A stretch of 19,297 nucleotides of DNA from JBKHBQ01 sp046542305 (GTDB lineage: Bacteria > Bacteroidota > Bacteroidia > Bacteroidales > 4484-276): contig JBKHBQ010000044.1 in NCBI GenBank assembly GCA_046542305.1, positions 1 through 19,297 on the forward strand, written 5' to 3'. Position numbers and translations under genes: made by a program. Numbering within the stretch: the stretch's first letter is position 1; every line of letters starts with the position of its first letter. Below the pieces are notes generated by a model that was not told the origin of the DNA, did no database searches, and was given only the letters and a program-made list of their open reading frames with translations. Below are positions 1 to 7,500 of the stretch, in pieces.

Positions 1-380
1 ACTGGATAGAAATCTTCAATCCCGGCGAAACTGCAGTGGATATGGGGGGAATGTACATAACCGACGATAGCACCCGTCCGACAAAGTTCAGAATTCCGCA
101 GGGTGAACCGGGACCCATCGTACCTGCCGGGGGTTTTCTGTTGTTGTGGGCCGACGACGATTGGGAAGAAGGTGTGACGCATCTCGAAATCAAATTATCA
201 GGCGATGGCGAATTTCTTGCACTTTACGACAACGATGGCAAAAGCCTGATCGACAGCCTGAAATTCGGGCCACAGCAACCCGATGTATCTTACGGCAGGT
301 TATCCGATGGCGGCGCTGTCTGGAGGTTCTTCAATTTACCTTCCCCTGGTTCATCAAATCATAAAACCGGCGCGCAATAA
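1..380 (+). CDS. Lamin tail domain (LTD) protein, C-terminal fragment
   Basis: This is the 3' end of a gene whose start lies left of the window. The open frame runs from base 3 without a start codon to TAA at 378-380 and gives 125 residues. It opens with WIEIFNPGE, followed by MGGMYITDD, GGFLLLWADDD, GEFLALYD and VSYGR. This is the strand pattern of the lamin tail domain, an immunoglobulin-like beta fold often found at the C-terminus of secreted Bacteroidetes proteins (nucleases, CotH-like kinases, surface proteins). The domain fills almost the whole visible part, and no type IX sorting domain follows it. The enzyme or scaffold to which it is attached cannot be seen, so the function is unknown. 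Internal ATGs at 36 and 51 fall inside the domain and are not starts. Confidence 0.8.
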   Translation, partial: WIEIFNPGETAVDMGGMYITDDSTRPTKFRIPQGEPGPIVPAGGFLLLWADDDWEEGVTHLEIKLSGDGEFLALYDNDGKSLIDSLKFGPQQPDVSYGRLSDGGAVWRFFNLPSPGSSNHKTGAQ

Positions 381-406
381 AAAAAGGGACCGTTCCGAAT
401 CCCTTT
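379..406 (-). terminator. Hairpin/terminator, best read on the minus strand
   Basis: AAAGGGA (383-389) pairs with TCCCTTT (400-406). Read as minus-strand RNA the stem gains two G-U pairs (9 bp, 6-nt loop) and is followed by four U from the A-run at 379-382. Read on the plus strand the stem is 7 bp with a 10-nt loop and is followed by CATTTCAT, a poor U tract. It could stop the plus-strand lamin-tail gene (stop at 380), minus-strand transcripts from the right, or both. Confidence 0.5.
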
Positions 407-435
407 CATTTCATGATAGTGGTTATTGGTTTGAT

Positions 436-523
436 AAAAAAAAGCCCTTTATCCCCGGCATATTGTTGAATTATTCATCGTGTAGCGTGACATAGGTAGG
501 AAAGATAGCCGAGGATAAAGGAC
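436..523 (-). terminator. Long-loop rho-independent terminator, minus strand
   Basis: An inverted repeat pairs 508-523 with 444-459. As minus-strand RNA it forms an uninterrupted 16-bp stem including two G-U pairs, with a 48-nt loop, and runs directly into eight U (A-run 436-443). As plus-strand RNA the same positions give two A-C mismatches, so the structure favours the minus strand. It lies 177 bases past the stop of the DUF2461 gene. It could end that transcript or a separate small RNA. The loop is longer than in ordinary terminators. Confidence 0.55.
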
Positions 524-594
524 AAGTGCAATCAATTAATCCCTAAAAATCTGTTTGCCATCTAAAAATTACCCTGTTATTTTGAATGGCGATC

Positions 595-602
595 CAAAAG
601 TA
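595..602 (-). promoter_or_regulatory. Possible -7 element (TACTTTTG), minus strand
   Basis: It matches the Bacteroidetes -7 consensus TAnnTTTG exactly on the minus strand. No TTTG is found at the expected -33 spacing. Transcription from here would start near 588 and run through the long hairpin at 436-523, giving a transcript of roughly 150 nt with no good reading frame. Such an octamer also occurs by chance in AT-rich DNA, so this is weak. Confidence 0.2.
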
Positions 603-699
603 TGAAAAAGCATTAGAATTATTGTGGTGTGAATAAGTTAACGGTAGATTTCTATCAGTTAACGGCACGAACGAGCGAATGAACGTTGGGATTCCGATG

Positions 700-1356
700 C
701 TAAACGTTTTCCATTGCCCGGTTTAGAAATACAATAAACGGGTTTAGCTGCCTGAAATAATAAAGACTTTCGGGCAACAGGTGTCCGGTCTGCACCACTT
801 CTTCGGGTATGCTCCTGCCGGCGGTGTAGCTTTTGAATTTCAGCAGTTCGATGTACTCAAAATCAACCGGAAATTCCTTGGGCGGTCGCGTCAACTTGTC
901 TCCGTCGATATCACCGAAATCCTTTTTAAACTGATCGGATTCGATAATGTTCAGGAATTCTCCGGTGAAATTAAAGATTTCATACCTGATGCTTTTCAGC
1001 TCATTCGAAGGGGGCATCCATTTTCCGCCGCCCACAAAGCAGTTGCCGGGTTCGATATGGAGGTAATAGCTGGCATATCTGCTTTTGCGCCCGCCTTTGC
1101 TAATGGCGGCTCCCATATTGGTTTTGTAGGGCGCTTTGTTTTTCGAAAAGCGTACATCGCGATAAATCCTGAACGTGCAATCCTTTGCGGTCAGCAGCCC
1201 GATCTCCGGGTCGAATTCCCTGATGCCTTTAATGATATTGTCAACAAGGTGTTCGAATTCATTTTTCGCCTGATCATACCATTTTTTGTTGGCCTGAAAC
1301 CAATCGCGGTCATTGTTGTTGCTGAGTTCATTAAGAAATGCCAAAACGTTTTCCAT
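700..1356 (-). CDS. DUF2461 domain-containing protein
   Basis: A 218-residue protein matching the DUF2461 (TIGR02453-type) family over its full length. The N-terminus has the family's FLNEL...RDWFQANKKWYDQAK helix region. The conserved core TFRIYRDVRFSKNKAPYKTN (residues 61-80) is followed by YYLHIEPGNCFVGGGKWMP. The length is close to the family's usual 210-230. The family is found across bacteria and some fungi and has no established biochemical function; I infer a soluble cytoplasmic protein because there is no signal peptide or membrane segment. It is transcribed alone, divergent from the MFS gene with 89 bp between the starts. The ATG at 1356 is used because it puts the first conserved helix at the usual distance from the N-terminus. 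Confidence 0.85.
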   Translation of the reverse strand: MENVLAFLNELSNNNDRDWFQANKKWYDQAKNEFEHLVDNIIKGIREFDPEIGLLTAKDCTFRIYRDVRFSKNKAPYKTNMGAAISKGGRKSRYASYYLHIEPGNCFVGGGKWMPPSNELKSIRYEIFNFTGEFLNIIESDQFKKDFGDIDGDKLTRPPKEFPVDFEYIELLKFKSYTAGRSIPEEVVQTGHLLPESLYYFRQLNPFIVFLNRAMENV

Positions 1357-1379
1357 AATGTGGTCGGTTTATTTTCGGG

Positions 1380-1387
1380 CAAAGATA
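1380..1387 (-). promoter_or_regulatory. -7 element for the DUF2461 gene (TATCTTTG)
   Basis: It is an exact match to TAnnTTTG on the minus strand, 23 bases before the ATG at 1356, so the leader would be short. A clear -33 TTTG is not present. It sits back to back with the plus-strand element at 1407-1414. Confidence 0.4.
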
Positions 1388-1406
1388 ACAATGATAAAAG
1401 TATTTT

Positions 1407-1414
1407 TACTTTTG
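1407..1414 (+). promoter_or_regulatory. -7 element for the MFS gene (TACTTTTG)
   Basis: It is an exact match to TAnnTTTG on the plus strand, 31 bases before the ATG at 1446, in the short divergent promoter region shared with the DUF2461 gene. No good -33 TTTG is visible. Confidence 0.4.
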
Positions 1415-1445
1415 GAAAAATATTCAGCGTTCACGCACCACGCTT

Positions 1446-2636
1446 ATGGATAAGGTATGGCAGAACAGCAAAAGCCGTTGGCTGCAGCTTACTTTGCTGC
1501 TCACCGGCAGCATGACCGTAATGGCCGGTGCAGGCATTACCGCAGCTACGCCTTCCATCAGCAGCCATTTTTCTGAAATCCCCGGTGCAGACCTGCTAAG
1601 CAAGCTCCTGCTTACGGTTCCTTCGCTTACCATTGCTATACTGGCACCATTTGCCGGACAGGTGATCGATCGGGTAGGACGTAAAAAACCGCTGGTCTGG
1701 TCGCTGGTTTTGTATGCCCTTGCCGGAACTTCGGGAATGTACCTCGAAAACATTTATGCCATACTTGTGGGTAGGGCGCTGCTTGGGGTGGCCGTAGCCG
1801 GAATCATGACCATCAACACCACCCTTATCGGTGATTATTTTTATGGAATCGGGCGCAGCCGCTTTATGGGCTGGCAGGGTGCTTTTATGTCGTTCGGTGG
1901 CGTGGTGTTTGTTTCCCTCGGCGGATTGCTTGCCGATATTTCGTGGCGCATGCCGTTTTTGATTTACGCGTTTTCAATCATCATTCTTGTGATGGTAGTC
2001 TTCTTTATTTACGAACCGAAAATCACCACAGAAACCGCCCCCGAAAAAAAATCGTTCAGAAGCCGCAAACAGCGGAAATACCTGTTGCTTTACCTTACCG
2101 CATTTTTGGGCATGTTGTTTTTCTATATTATTCCCACACAAGTGCCTTTTTTGCTGCAGCAGGATACCAACATCAGTAATTCGGCTACGGGATACACCAT
2201 CAGTATAGCAGTTCTGGCCGGAGCCCTGGTGGCATATAATTACGGGCGGATCAGGCTCCGGTTGAATTTCTACTGCATTTACACCCTCACCTTTCTGCTC
2301 ATGGGCAGCGGTTATCTCCTCGTATCGTTGTTTCATCACTATGCCGGAATTCTCACTGGTTTAATCATTGCGGGTTTCGGCACAGGCATGCTGATGCCCA
2401 ATACCAACCTCTGGCTTATCTCGCTTGCACCTGCACCAAGGCGCGGCAGGCTGGTGGGCAGGTTGAATTTTTCGGTTTACCTCGGTCAGTTTATGTCGCC
2501 CGTCTTGCTTTTTCCATTTATCCGGTGGCAATCCATTCATTTTTCGTTTGGCCTCAGCGGATTGATAATGATTGCTATGGCCGCGGCATTTCTGCTTTTG
2601 TCGGCAAAAATGAAACTGCCTCATCAGCCGGGCTGA
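1446..2636 (+). CDS. MFS transporter
   Basis: A 396-residue, very hydrophobic inner-membrane protein with about 12 predicted transmembrane helices in two halves, separated by a basic cytoplasmic loop near residues 193-215 (TETAPEKKSFRSRKQRK). The loop after helix 2 carries the major facilitator superfamily motif A as GQVIDRVGRKK (residues 71-81). GRALLGVAVAGI fits the helix 4 motif. The overall form resembles the DHA1 (12-helix drug:H+ antiporter) group, but the substrate cannot be read from the sequence. Export of drugs or small metabolites driven by the proton gradient is a family-level inference. The gene stands alone, divergent from the DUF2461 gene, and is followed by the rimP operon promoter. 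The ATG at 1446 gives a short hydrophilic N-terminus before helix 1. Confidence 0.85.
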   Translation: MDKVWQNSKSRWLQLTLLLTGSMTVMAGAGITAATPSISSHFSEIPGADLLSKLLLTVPSLTIAILAPFAGQVIDRVGRKKPLVWSLVLYALAGTSGMYLENIYAILVGRALLGVAVAGIMTINTTLIGDYFYGIGRSRFMGWQGAFMSFGGVVFVSLGGLLADISWRMPFLIYAFSIIILVMVVFFIYEPKITTETAPEKKSFRSRKQRKYLLLYLTAFLGMLFFYIIPTQVPFLLQQDTNISNSATGYTISIAVLAGALVAYNYGRIRLRLNFYCIYTLTFLLMGSGYLLVSLFHHYAGILTGLIIAGFGTGMLMPNTNLWLISLAPAPRRGRLVGRLNFSVYLGQFMSPVLLFPFIRWQSIHFSFGLSGLIMIAMAAAFLLLSAKMKLPHQPG

Positions 2637-2679
2637 GAAAATTATTTGTGAATAAATTTTTTATTTTGTTGAAAAATAC

Positions 2680-2687
2680 TAACTTTG
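2680..2687 (+). promoter_or_regulatory. -7 element for the rimP-nusA-infB operon (TAACTTTG)
   Basis: It is an exact TAnnTTTG match followed by CGC, in AT-rich DNA 43 bases after the MFS stop. The start point would be near 2693, leaving a leader of about 115 nt with two hairpins before the rimP ATG. The -33 position is T-rich (TTTT) rather than TTTG. Confidence 0.45.
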
Positions 2688-2733
2688 CGCCCGATTTTCG
2701 AAGATTAAAATCTAATAGGAATTCGATATAATT

Positions 2734-2784
2734 GGCTTTCTTGTAAAGCCTGAGTAAAGGGATTGAGGGGACTTGTTGTCCCCT
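2734..2784 (+). promoter_or_regulatory. Structured rimP leader: two hairpins, possible attenuator
   Basis: Hairpin 1 is GGCTTT-CTTGT-AAAGCC (2734-2750, 6-bp stem). Hairpin 2 is AGGGGAC-TTGTT-GTCCCCT (2766-2784, perfect 7-bp stem), followed by ATTTTATT and ending 23 bases before the rimP start. Both present the bases CTTGT at the tip of the stem. Hairpin 2 with its U-rich tail resembles a weak intrinsic terminator, so it may be an attenuator or an autoregulatory protein-binding site for the operon. Regulation is inference; the two hairpins are directly visible. Confidence 0.5.
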
Positions 2785-2807
2785 ATTTTATTAGCTAAAA
2801 ATCAGGA

Positions 2808-3257
2808 ATGACAGACAAGGCTCACATCATGGAAGTTGCCGACAGGCTGCTGCAGAACACCGATAAGTACCTGGTGGATGTCCGTGTTAAAACCGGAAAC
2901 ATCATCACCGTAATTATCGATGGCGACAGCAGTGTGACCATCGACGACTGCAGCAGGTTAAGCAAGGGAATAGAGGCGGAGCTTAACCGCGAGGAAGAGG
3001 ATTTTGAACTGAGGGTAACATCTTTTGGTGCCGATAAGCCGCTAAAACTGAAACGTCAGTACAGGAAAAACATCGGACGGAAATTTGAAGTGATTAAAAC
3101 CGATGAGAGCCGGGAAAGCGGAAAGCTGATCGAAGTCACCGGAGATTCAATTGTGCTGGAGCCCGAAAAGATGAGAGGAAAAAATGAACAGCCTCAGCCG
3201 GTGACCATTAAGTTTGATGACATTAAAGAAGCAAAGATCATACTGTCGTTTAAATAA
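2808..3257 (+). CDS. rimP: Ribosome maturation factor RimP
   Basis: A 149-residue cytoplasmic protein needed for maturation of the 30S ribosomal subunit. It has the N-terminal alpha/beta domain with VTIDDCSRLSKGIEAELNRE (about residues 44-63), which matches the family signature (I/V)DDC...LS..IE..L. The junction motif ELRVTSFGADKPLKLKRQY corresponds to EV.SPG...PL....F/Y of other RimPs, with SFG replacing the common SPG. A C-terminal Sm-like beta domain ends in KIILSF. The length fits the Bacteroidetes version (about 150-155). It is the first gene of the rimP-nusA-infB operon, with 34 bases to nusA. The ATG at 2808 is preferred over the in-frame ATG at 2829 because homologues have residues before the EVADRLL helix. 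Confidence 0.93.
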   Translation: MTDKAHIMEVADRLLQNTDKYLVDVRVKTGNIITVIIDGDSSVTIDDCSRLSKGIEAELNREEEDFELRVTSFGADKPLKLKRQYRKNIGRKFEVIKTDESRESGKLIEVTGDSIVLEPEKMRGKNEQPQPVTIKFDDIKEAKIILSFK

Positions 3258-3291
3258 AATTTGAATAGTTAAAACGTAAATACTAAAAACG

Positions 3292-4527
3292 ATGGATCAC
3301 ATAAATTTGGTCGATACCTTTTCGGAATTTAAGGATTTTAAAAACATCGACCGTGAAACCATGATGAGAATTCTCGAGGATGTGTTTCGGCATATGCTCG
3401 AGAAGAAATACGGGAGCGCCGACAATTTCGATATCATCGTAAATATCGACAAAGGCGACCTGGAGATCTATCACCTGAGGGAGATCGTGGAAGATGGAGA
3501 GGTGGAAGACGAAGGCAAACAGATTGCTTATTCCGATGCCATCAAAATCGAGCCCGACTTTGAAGTTGGAGAGGAAGTGTCGGAAGAGATCTACATGGAG
3601 GATTTCGGTCGCAGGGAAATCCTTACCATCAGGCAAAATCTTATTGCCAAGGTACAGGAATATGAAAAGGACAACGTGTATCGCAAATACAAGGACCGCA
3701 TCGGCGAAATCGTTACCGGTGAGGTATACCAGGTGTGGAAAAAGGAGATTTTGGTGCTTGATGATGAGTATATCGAGCTGTTCCTTCCCAAGTCCGAACA
3801 GATTCCTTCTGATTATTACCGCAAGGGCGATACCATCAGGGCGGTGGTTTCTAAGGTTGATATGCGCAATAACACCCCGCAGATCATCCTCTCGCGTACA
3901 TCGCCGGTATTTCTCGAAAGGCTTTTCGAACAGGAAGTCCCCGAGGTTTTCGACGGGCTGATCACCATCAGGAATATCGTGAGGGTGCCCGGTGAACGGG
4001 CCAAGATCGCCGTAGAATCCTACGACGACCGCATCGATCCTGTTGGCGCCTGTGTGGGCATGAAAGGCTCACGTATTCACGGCATCGTTCGCGAATTAAA
4101 AAACGAAAACATCGACGTGATCAATTTTACCTCCAATCCGTCGCTTTACATTCAGCGTGCACTGAGCCCGGCCAAAATCACTTCAATAAATATTATTGAA
4201 GATGAAGATCGTGCCGAAGTTTATATGCGTCCCGACCAGGTTTCGCTGGCTATAGGAAAAGGAGGATATAATATTAAACTCGCCGGAAAGCTTACCGGCT
4301 ACGAAATTGATGTATACCGCGACACTGACGATCATGATGATGATGTTGATCTTCAGGAATTTTCCGATGAAATCGATCAGTGGATCATCGACGAGCTGAA
4401 AACCATCGGCTGCGATACGGCCAAAAGCGTGTTGAGACTCGATGCTGAAGAACTCGTTAAACGTACTGATTTAGAAGAAGAAACCATAGGCGAAGTACTC
4501 AAGATATTAAAAGCTGAATTTGAATAA
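3292..4527 (+). CDS. nusA: Transcription termination/antitermination factor NusA
   Basis: A 411-residue protein that binds RNA polymerase and nascent RNA and modulates pausing, termination and antitermination. The N-terminal polymerase-binding domain covers about residues 1-130 (LVDTFSEFKDFKNIDRETMM). The S1 domain is at about 136-202 (IGEIVTGEVYQV to QIILSR). KH1 carries GMKGSR (256-261) and KH2 carries GKGG (322-325, SLAIGKGGYNIKLA). After an acidic stretch (DTDDHDDDVD, about 344-353) there is one helix-hairpin-like tail (366-411). The E. coli AR1/AR2 repeats are absent, as is normal in this phylum. It lies 34 bases after rimP and 49 bases before the infB start, and is clearly cotranscribed with them. 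Confidence 0.96.
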   Translation: MDHINLVDTFSEFKDFKNIDRETMMRILEDVFRHMLEKKYGSADNFDIIVNIDKGDLEIYHLREIVEDGEVEDEGKQIAYSDAIKIEPDFEVGEEVSEEIYMEDFGRREILTIRQNLIAKVQEYEKDNVYRKYKDRIGEIVTGEVYQVWKKEILVLDDEYIELFLPKSEQIPSDYYRKGDTIRAVVSKVDMRNNTPQIILSRTSPVFLERLFEQEVPEVFDGLITIRNIVRVPGERAKIAVESYDDRIDPVGACVGMKGSRIHGIVRELKNENIDVINFTSNPSLYIQRALSPAKITSINIIEDEDRAEVYMRPDQVSLAIGKGGYNIKLAGKLTGYEIDVYRDTDDHDDDVDLQEFSDEIDQWIIDELKTIGCDTAKSVLRLDAEELVKRTDLEEETIGEVLKILKAEFE

Positions 4528-4576
4528 AAATCGTATTTTTACCGCAATACTAAATTTCCACAGGAAGAAGATAAAT

Positions 4577-7500
4577 ATGGCAGTAACCAAAATAACAAGG
4601 CTTAATAAAGCGGCACGTGAGTTTAACGTTGGTACCGGAACCATCGTAGACTTTTTGCGCAGGAAAGGTTACGAAATCGATGAAAACCCCAACGCAAAGC
4701 TTACTGCCGAAATGTACGACCTCCTTACCAACGAATACAGCGGCGAAAAAACCGTAAAGGAAGAAGCACGCAAAAAAGGCCTTGGTGCGGTTAAACGTGA
4801 AACCATTTCCATCGAAGACCGCAAGAAAACTGCCATAGAACCTGAAGATGAGGATGAAGATACCGAGATCATTATCCGAGGGGTATCGGTAGAGGTGGAC
4901 GAGGAGTTTAAAAAATCCGTTGAGCCGCATCTCGATCAAGTGCAGGTGCGTGAACAGGAAAAAACCGACGATACTGCGGATGATGTGGAGGAAAGTATCG
5001 AACAACTCCGGATAGAGGCCATCGAAGAAGATCAACCGGCAGAGCAGCCGCTCGACGAAAAGGTAATTGTCGATACCGAATCTCCGGAAGACCGCAAAGA
5101 ACCTGTGGAGGTACCAAAAGATCCCGATCGGATTACGGTCCAGAAAAAAGATGAGGCCGAAGCCGCCGGAAAGGTGGAAAAGGAACTGGAACGTGAAGAA
5201 GAAGTGGAAACACCCCTGCCGGGACCGGAGGTAAAGGCGGAGGAAGACATCCGTAAACCCGAGGCGGAAGAAGAAAAGAAAGAAGAAAAAATACTGGAGA
5301 AGGTTCCGGAGGAGAAAGCCGAAGAAAAAGTAGCTGCTGTCGAAAAAGAAGAAAAACCTGCCGAAGCCGCAAAAGAAGAAAAGAAATCGGAAGGAGAGGA
5401 CAAACCGGCTGAAAAGGGTGGCCTAAGGGTGTTGGGGAAGGTTGATCTGAGCACGATCAACGAAAAAACAAAACCAGCACGTAAATCGGCTGCCGAAAAA
5501 CGCAAGGAACGCGAAGAACGCTGGAAAGCCGATAAGGCAAAGACAGTGAAGGATAAGGAAAAACCCGCAGAAAAACCCGAAGCGAAGCCAAAGGCTGAGG
5601 AAAAGCCTGCGGAGCAAAAGAAGCAACCGGAGCCCAAAGTGGATCAGGCACCTTCGGTACCCAATAAAGAACAAGAGCCCAAGGATGAAAACTTTATCCG
5701 TACAAGGGTAGAAAAACTTCAGGGGCCGAATATTATCGGTAAGATCGAACTGCCGGTGGAGAGAAAATCTGAGAAAAAGAAACCCGTAGCCTCTTCCTCC
5801 GATGACAAAGTAAAACTGAAGAAGAAAAAGCGCAAGCGGATCAAGAAAGAACAAACCGACCAAAAGCAGGTTGAAGCCAAAAAGCAACGCGACGATAAGT
5901 CGAAAGTCAAGGCCCGGCAGCGCGGCAAAAAGCGTCATGAAGAGAAAGTAGAGCCCTCGGAGGAGGAAATCCAAAAGCAGATTAAGGAAACCCTGGCAAG
6001 GCTCAGTGGCACCGGCAAATCCAAAGCTTCCAAGCATCGCCGCCAAAAGCGGGATCAGATCCATAAGCAGATGGAAAAAGAGATGCAGGAGCAGGAGGAA
6101 GGTAAGCACACCATCAAGGTTACCGAATTTGTTACGGCCAACGAACTCGCTTCACTCATGAATGTCCCCGTTACGGAGGTTATTTCGATGTGCATGCAAC
6201 TCGGCTTGTTTGTTTCGATCAATCAACGTCTCGATGCGGAAACCATCGCCCTGGTGGCTGAGGAGTTCGGCTTCAAGGTGGAGTTTGCAAGCGTTGAAAC
6301 CACCATCGATCAGGCAGAGGAAGAAGAAGATAAACCCGAAGATCTGGAGCCCCGAACACCCATCGTTACCGTGATGGGTCACGTGGACCATGGTAAAACA
6401 AAATTGCTCGACTACATCCGCCATACGAACGTGATTGCCGGTGAGGCCGGAGGTATCACCCAGCATATCGGGGCATACGAGGTGACACTGGATAACGACA
6501 AGAAAATTACCTTCCTCGACACACCGGGTCACGAGGCATTTACCGCTATGCGTGCGCGTGGTGCCAAGGTAACCGACATCGCCATCATTGTGATTGCTGC
6601 CGACGATAGCGTGATGCCTCAAACCAAGGAGGCTATTAACCACGCCCTCGCGGCCAATGTACCCATTGTATTTGCCATCAATAAAATTGACAAGCCTACC
6701 TCGAATACCGAAAGGATCAAGGAACAGCTTTCGCAAATGAATATTCTTGTGGAAGACTGGGGCGGAAAATATCAGAGCCAGGAAATATCGGCCAAGGCAG
6801 GCCTTAATATCGATGAACTGCTCGAGAAGGTATTGCTTGAAGCCGAACTGCTGGATTTGCATGCCAATCCTTCGCGCCGCGCCCAGGGTACGGTTATCGA
6901 ATCATCCCTCGACAAGGGGCGGGGTTACGTAGCCAAATTGCTGGTTCAGAACGGCACGCTTAAAATCGGTGACGTTGTGCTTGCCGGATCACATGCCGGC
7001 AGGGTAAAGGCCATGTACAACGAACGAAATCAAGCTATCAAAGAGGCTGGTCCGTCATCGCCCGTTTTGATGCTGGGCATGAATAGCGCGCCGCAGGCCG
7101 GCGACACTTTCAAAGTAATGGCCGACGAACGCGAGGCAAAAAACATCGCCACAAAACGTCAGCAGCTTCAGCGCGAACAGGGGCTGCGTACCCAAAAGCA
7201 TATCACCCTCGACGAAATCGGAAGACGTATTGCCATTGGCGACTTCAGAGAGCTGAACATTATTGTGAAAGGTGATGTGGACGGTTCTGTGGAAGCGCTT
7301 TCCGATTCATTGCTCAAGCTCAGCACCGAAGAGGTTCAGGTAAATGTGATTCACAAATCGGTGGGACAGGTTACCGAAACCGACGTCATGCTGGCTTCTG
7401 CCTCAAATGCCATCATCGTGGCCTTCCAGGTACGTCCCTCGGTGGGTGCACGCAGGCTTGCCGAAAAGGAACAGATCGACATCAGGCTGTATTCAATCAT

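Larger units (their letters stand above)
381..699. other. Gene-free convergent intergenic region
   Basis: No convincing protein-coding frame lies between the lamin-tail gene (+) and the DUF2461 gene (-). The region holds the two hairpins described separately (379-406 and 436-523) and a minus-strand TAnnTTTG element (TACTTTTG, 595-602) pointing left towards the long hairpin. It also holds a direct repeat AGTTAACGG at 636-644 and 657-665. The remainder is AT-rich and I see nothing further in it. Confidence 0.6.

Noticed and set aside
781..1515. Plus-strand frame of 244 codons over the DUF2461 gene
   Set aside because: The minus-strand frame carries the conserved DUF2461 motifs. This one starts inside that gene and runs into the MFS start with no recognisable domain.
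2702..2713. AGATT-AA-AATCT inverted repeat in the rimP leader
   Set aside because: A two-base loop cannot close in RNA and the arms are short and AT-rich; probably chance.
4520..4576. Upstream start for infB at 4520 overlapping nusA
   Set aside because: The extra 19 residues do not match IF-2 N-termini, and MAVTKITRL at 4577 is the conserved start with a purine-rich stretch before it.
5032..6109. Long minus-strand frames opposite the infB linker (201 and 228 codons, one strongly hydrophobic)
   Set aside because: They are the complement of repetitive Lys/Glu codons, which gives runs of Phe, Leu and Ser. They have no start context or family resemblance and lie inside a certain gene.
6152..6862. 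Minus-strand frame of 236 codons opposite the IF-2 G domain
   Set aside because: It is a shadow of the conserved infB codons; the protein resembles nothing and would overlap GHVDHGKT and NKID.
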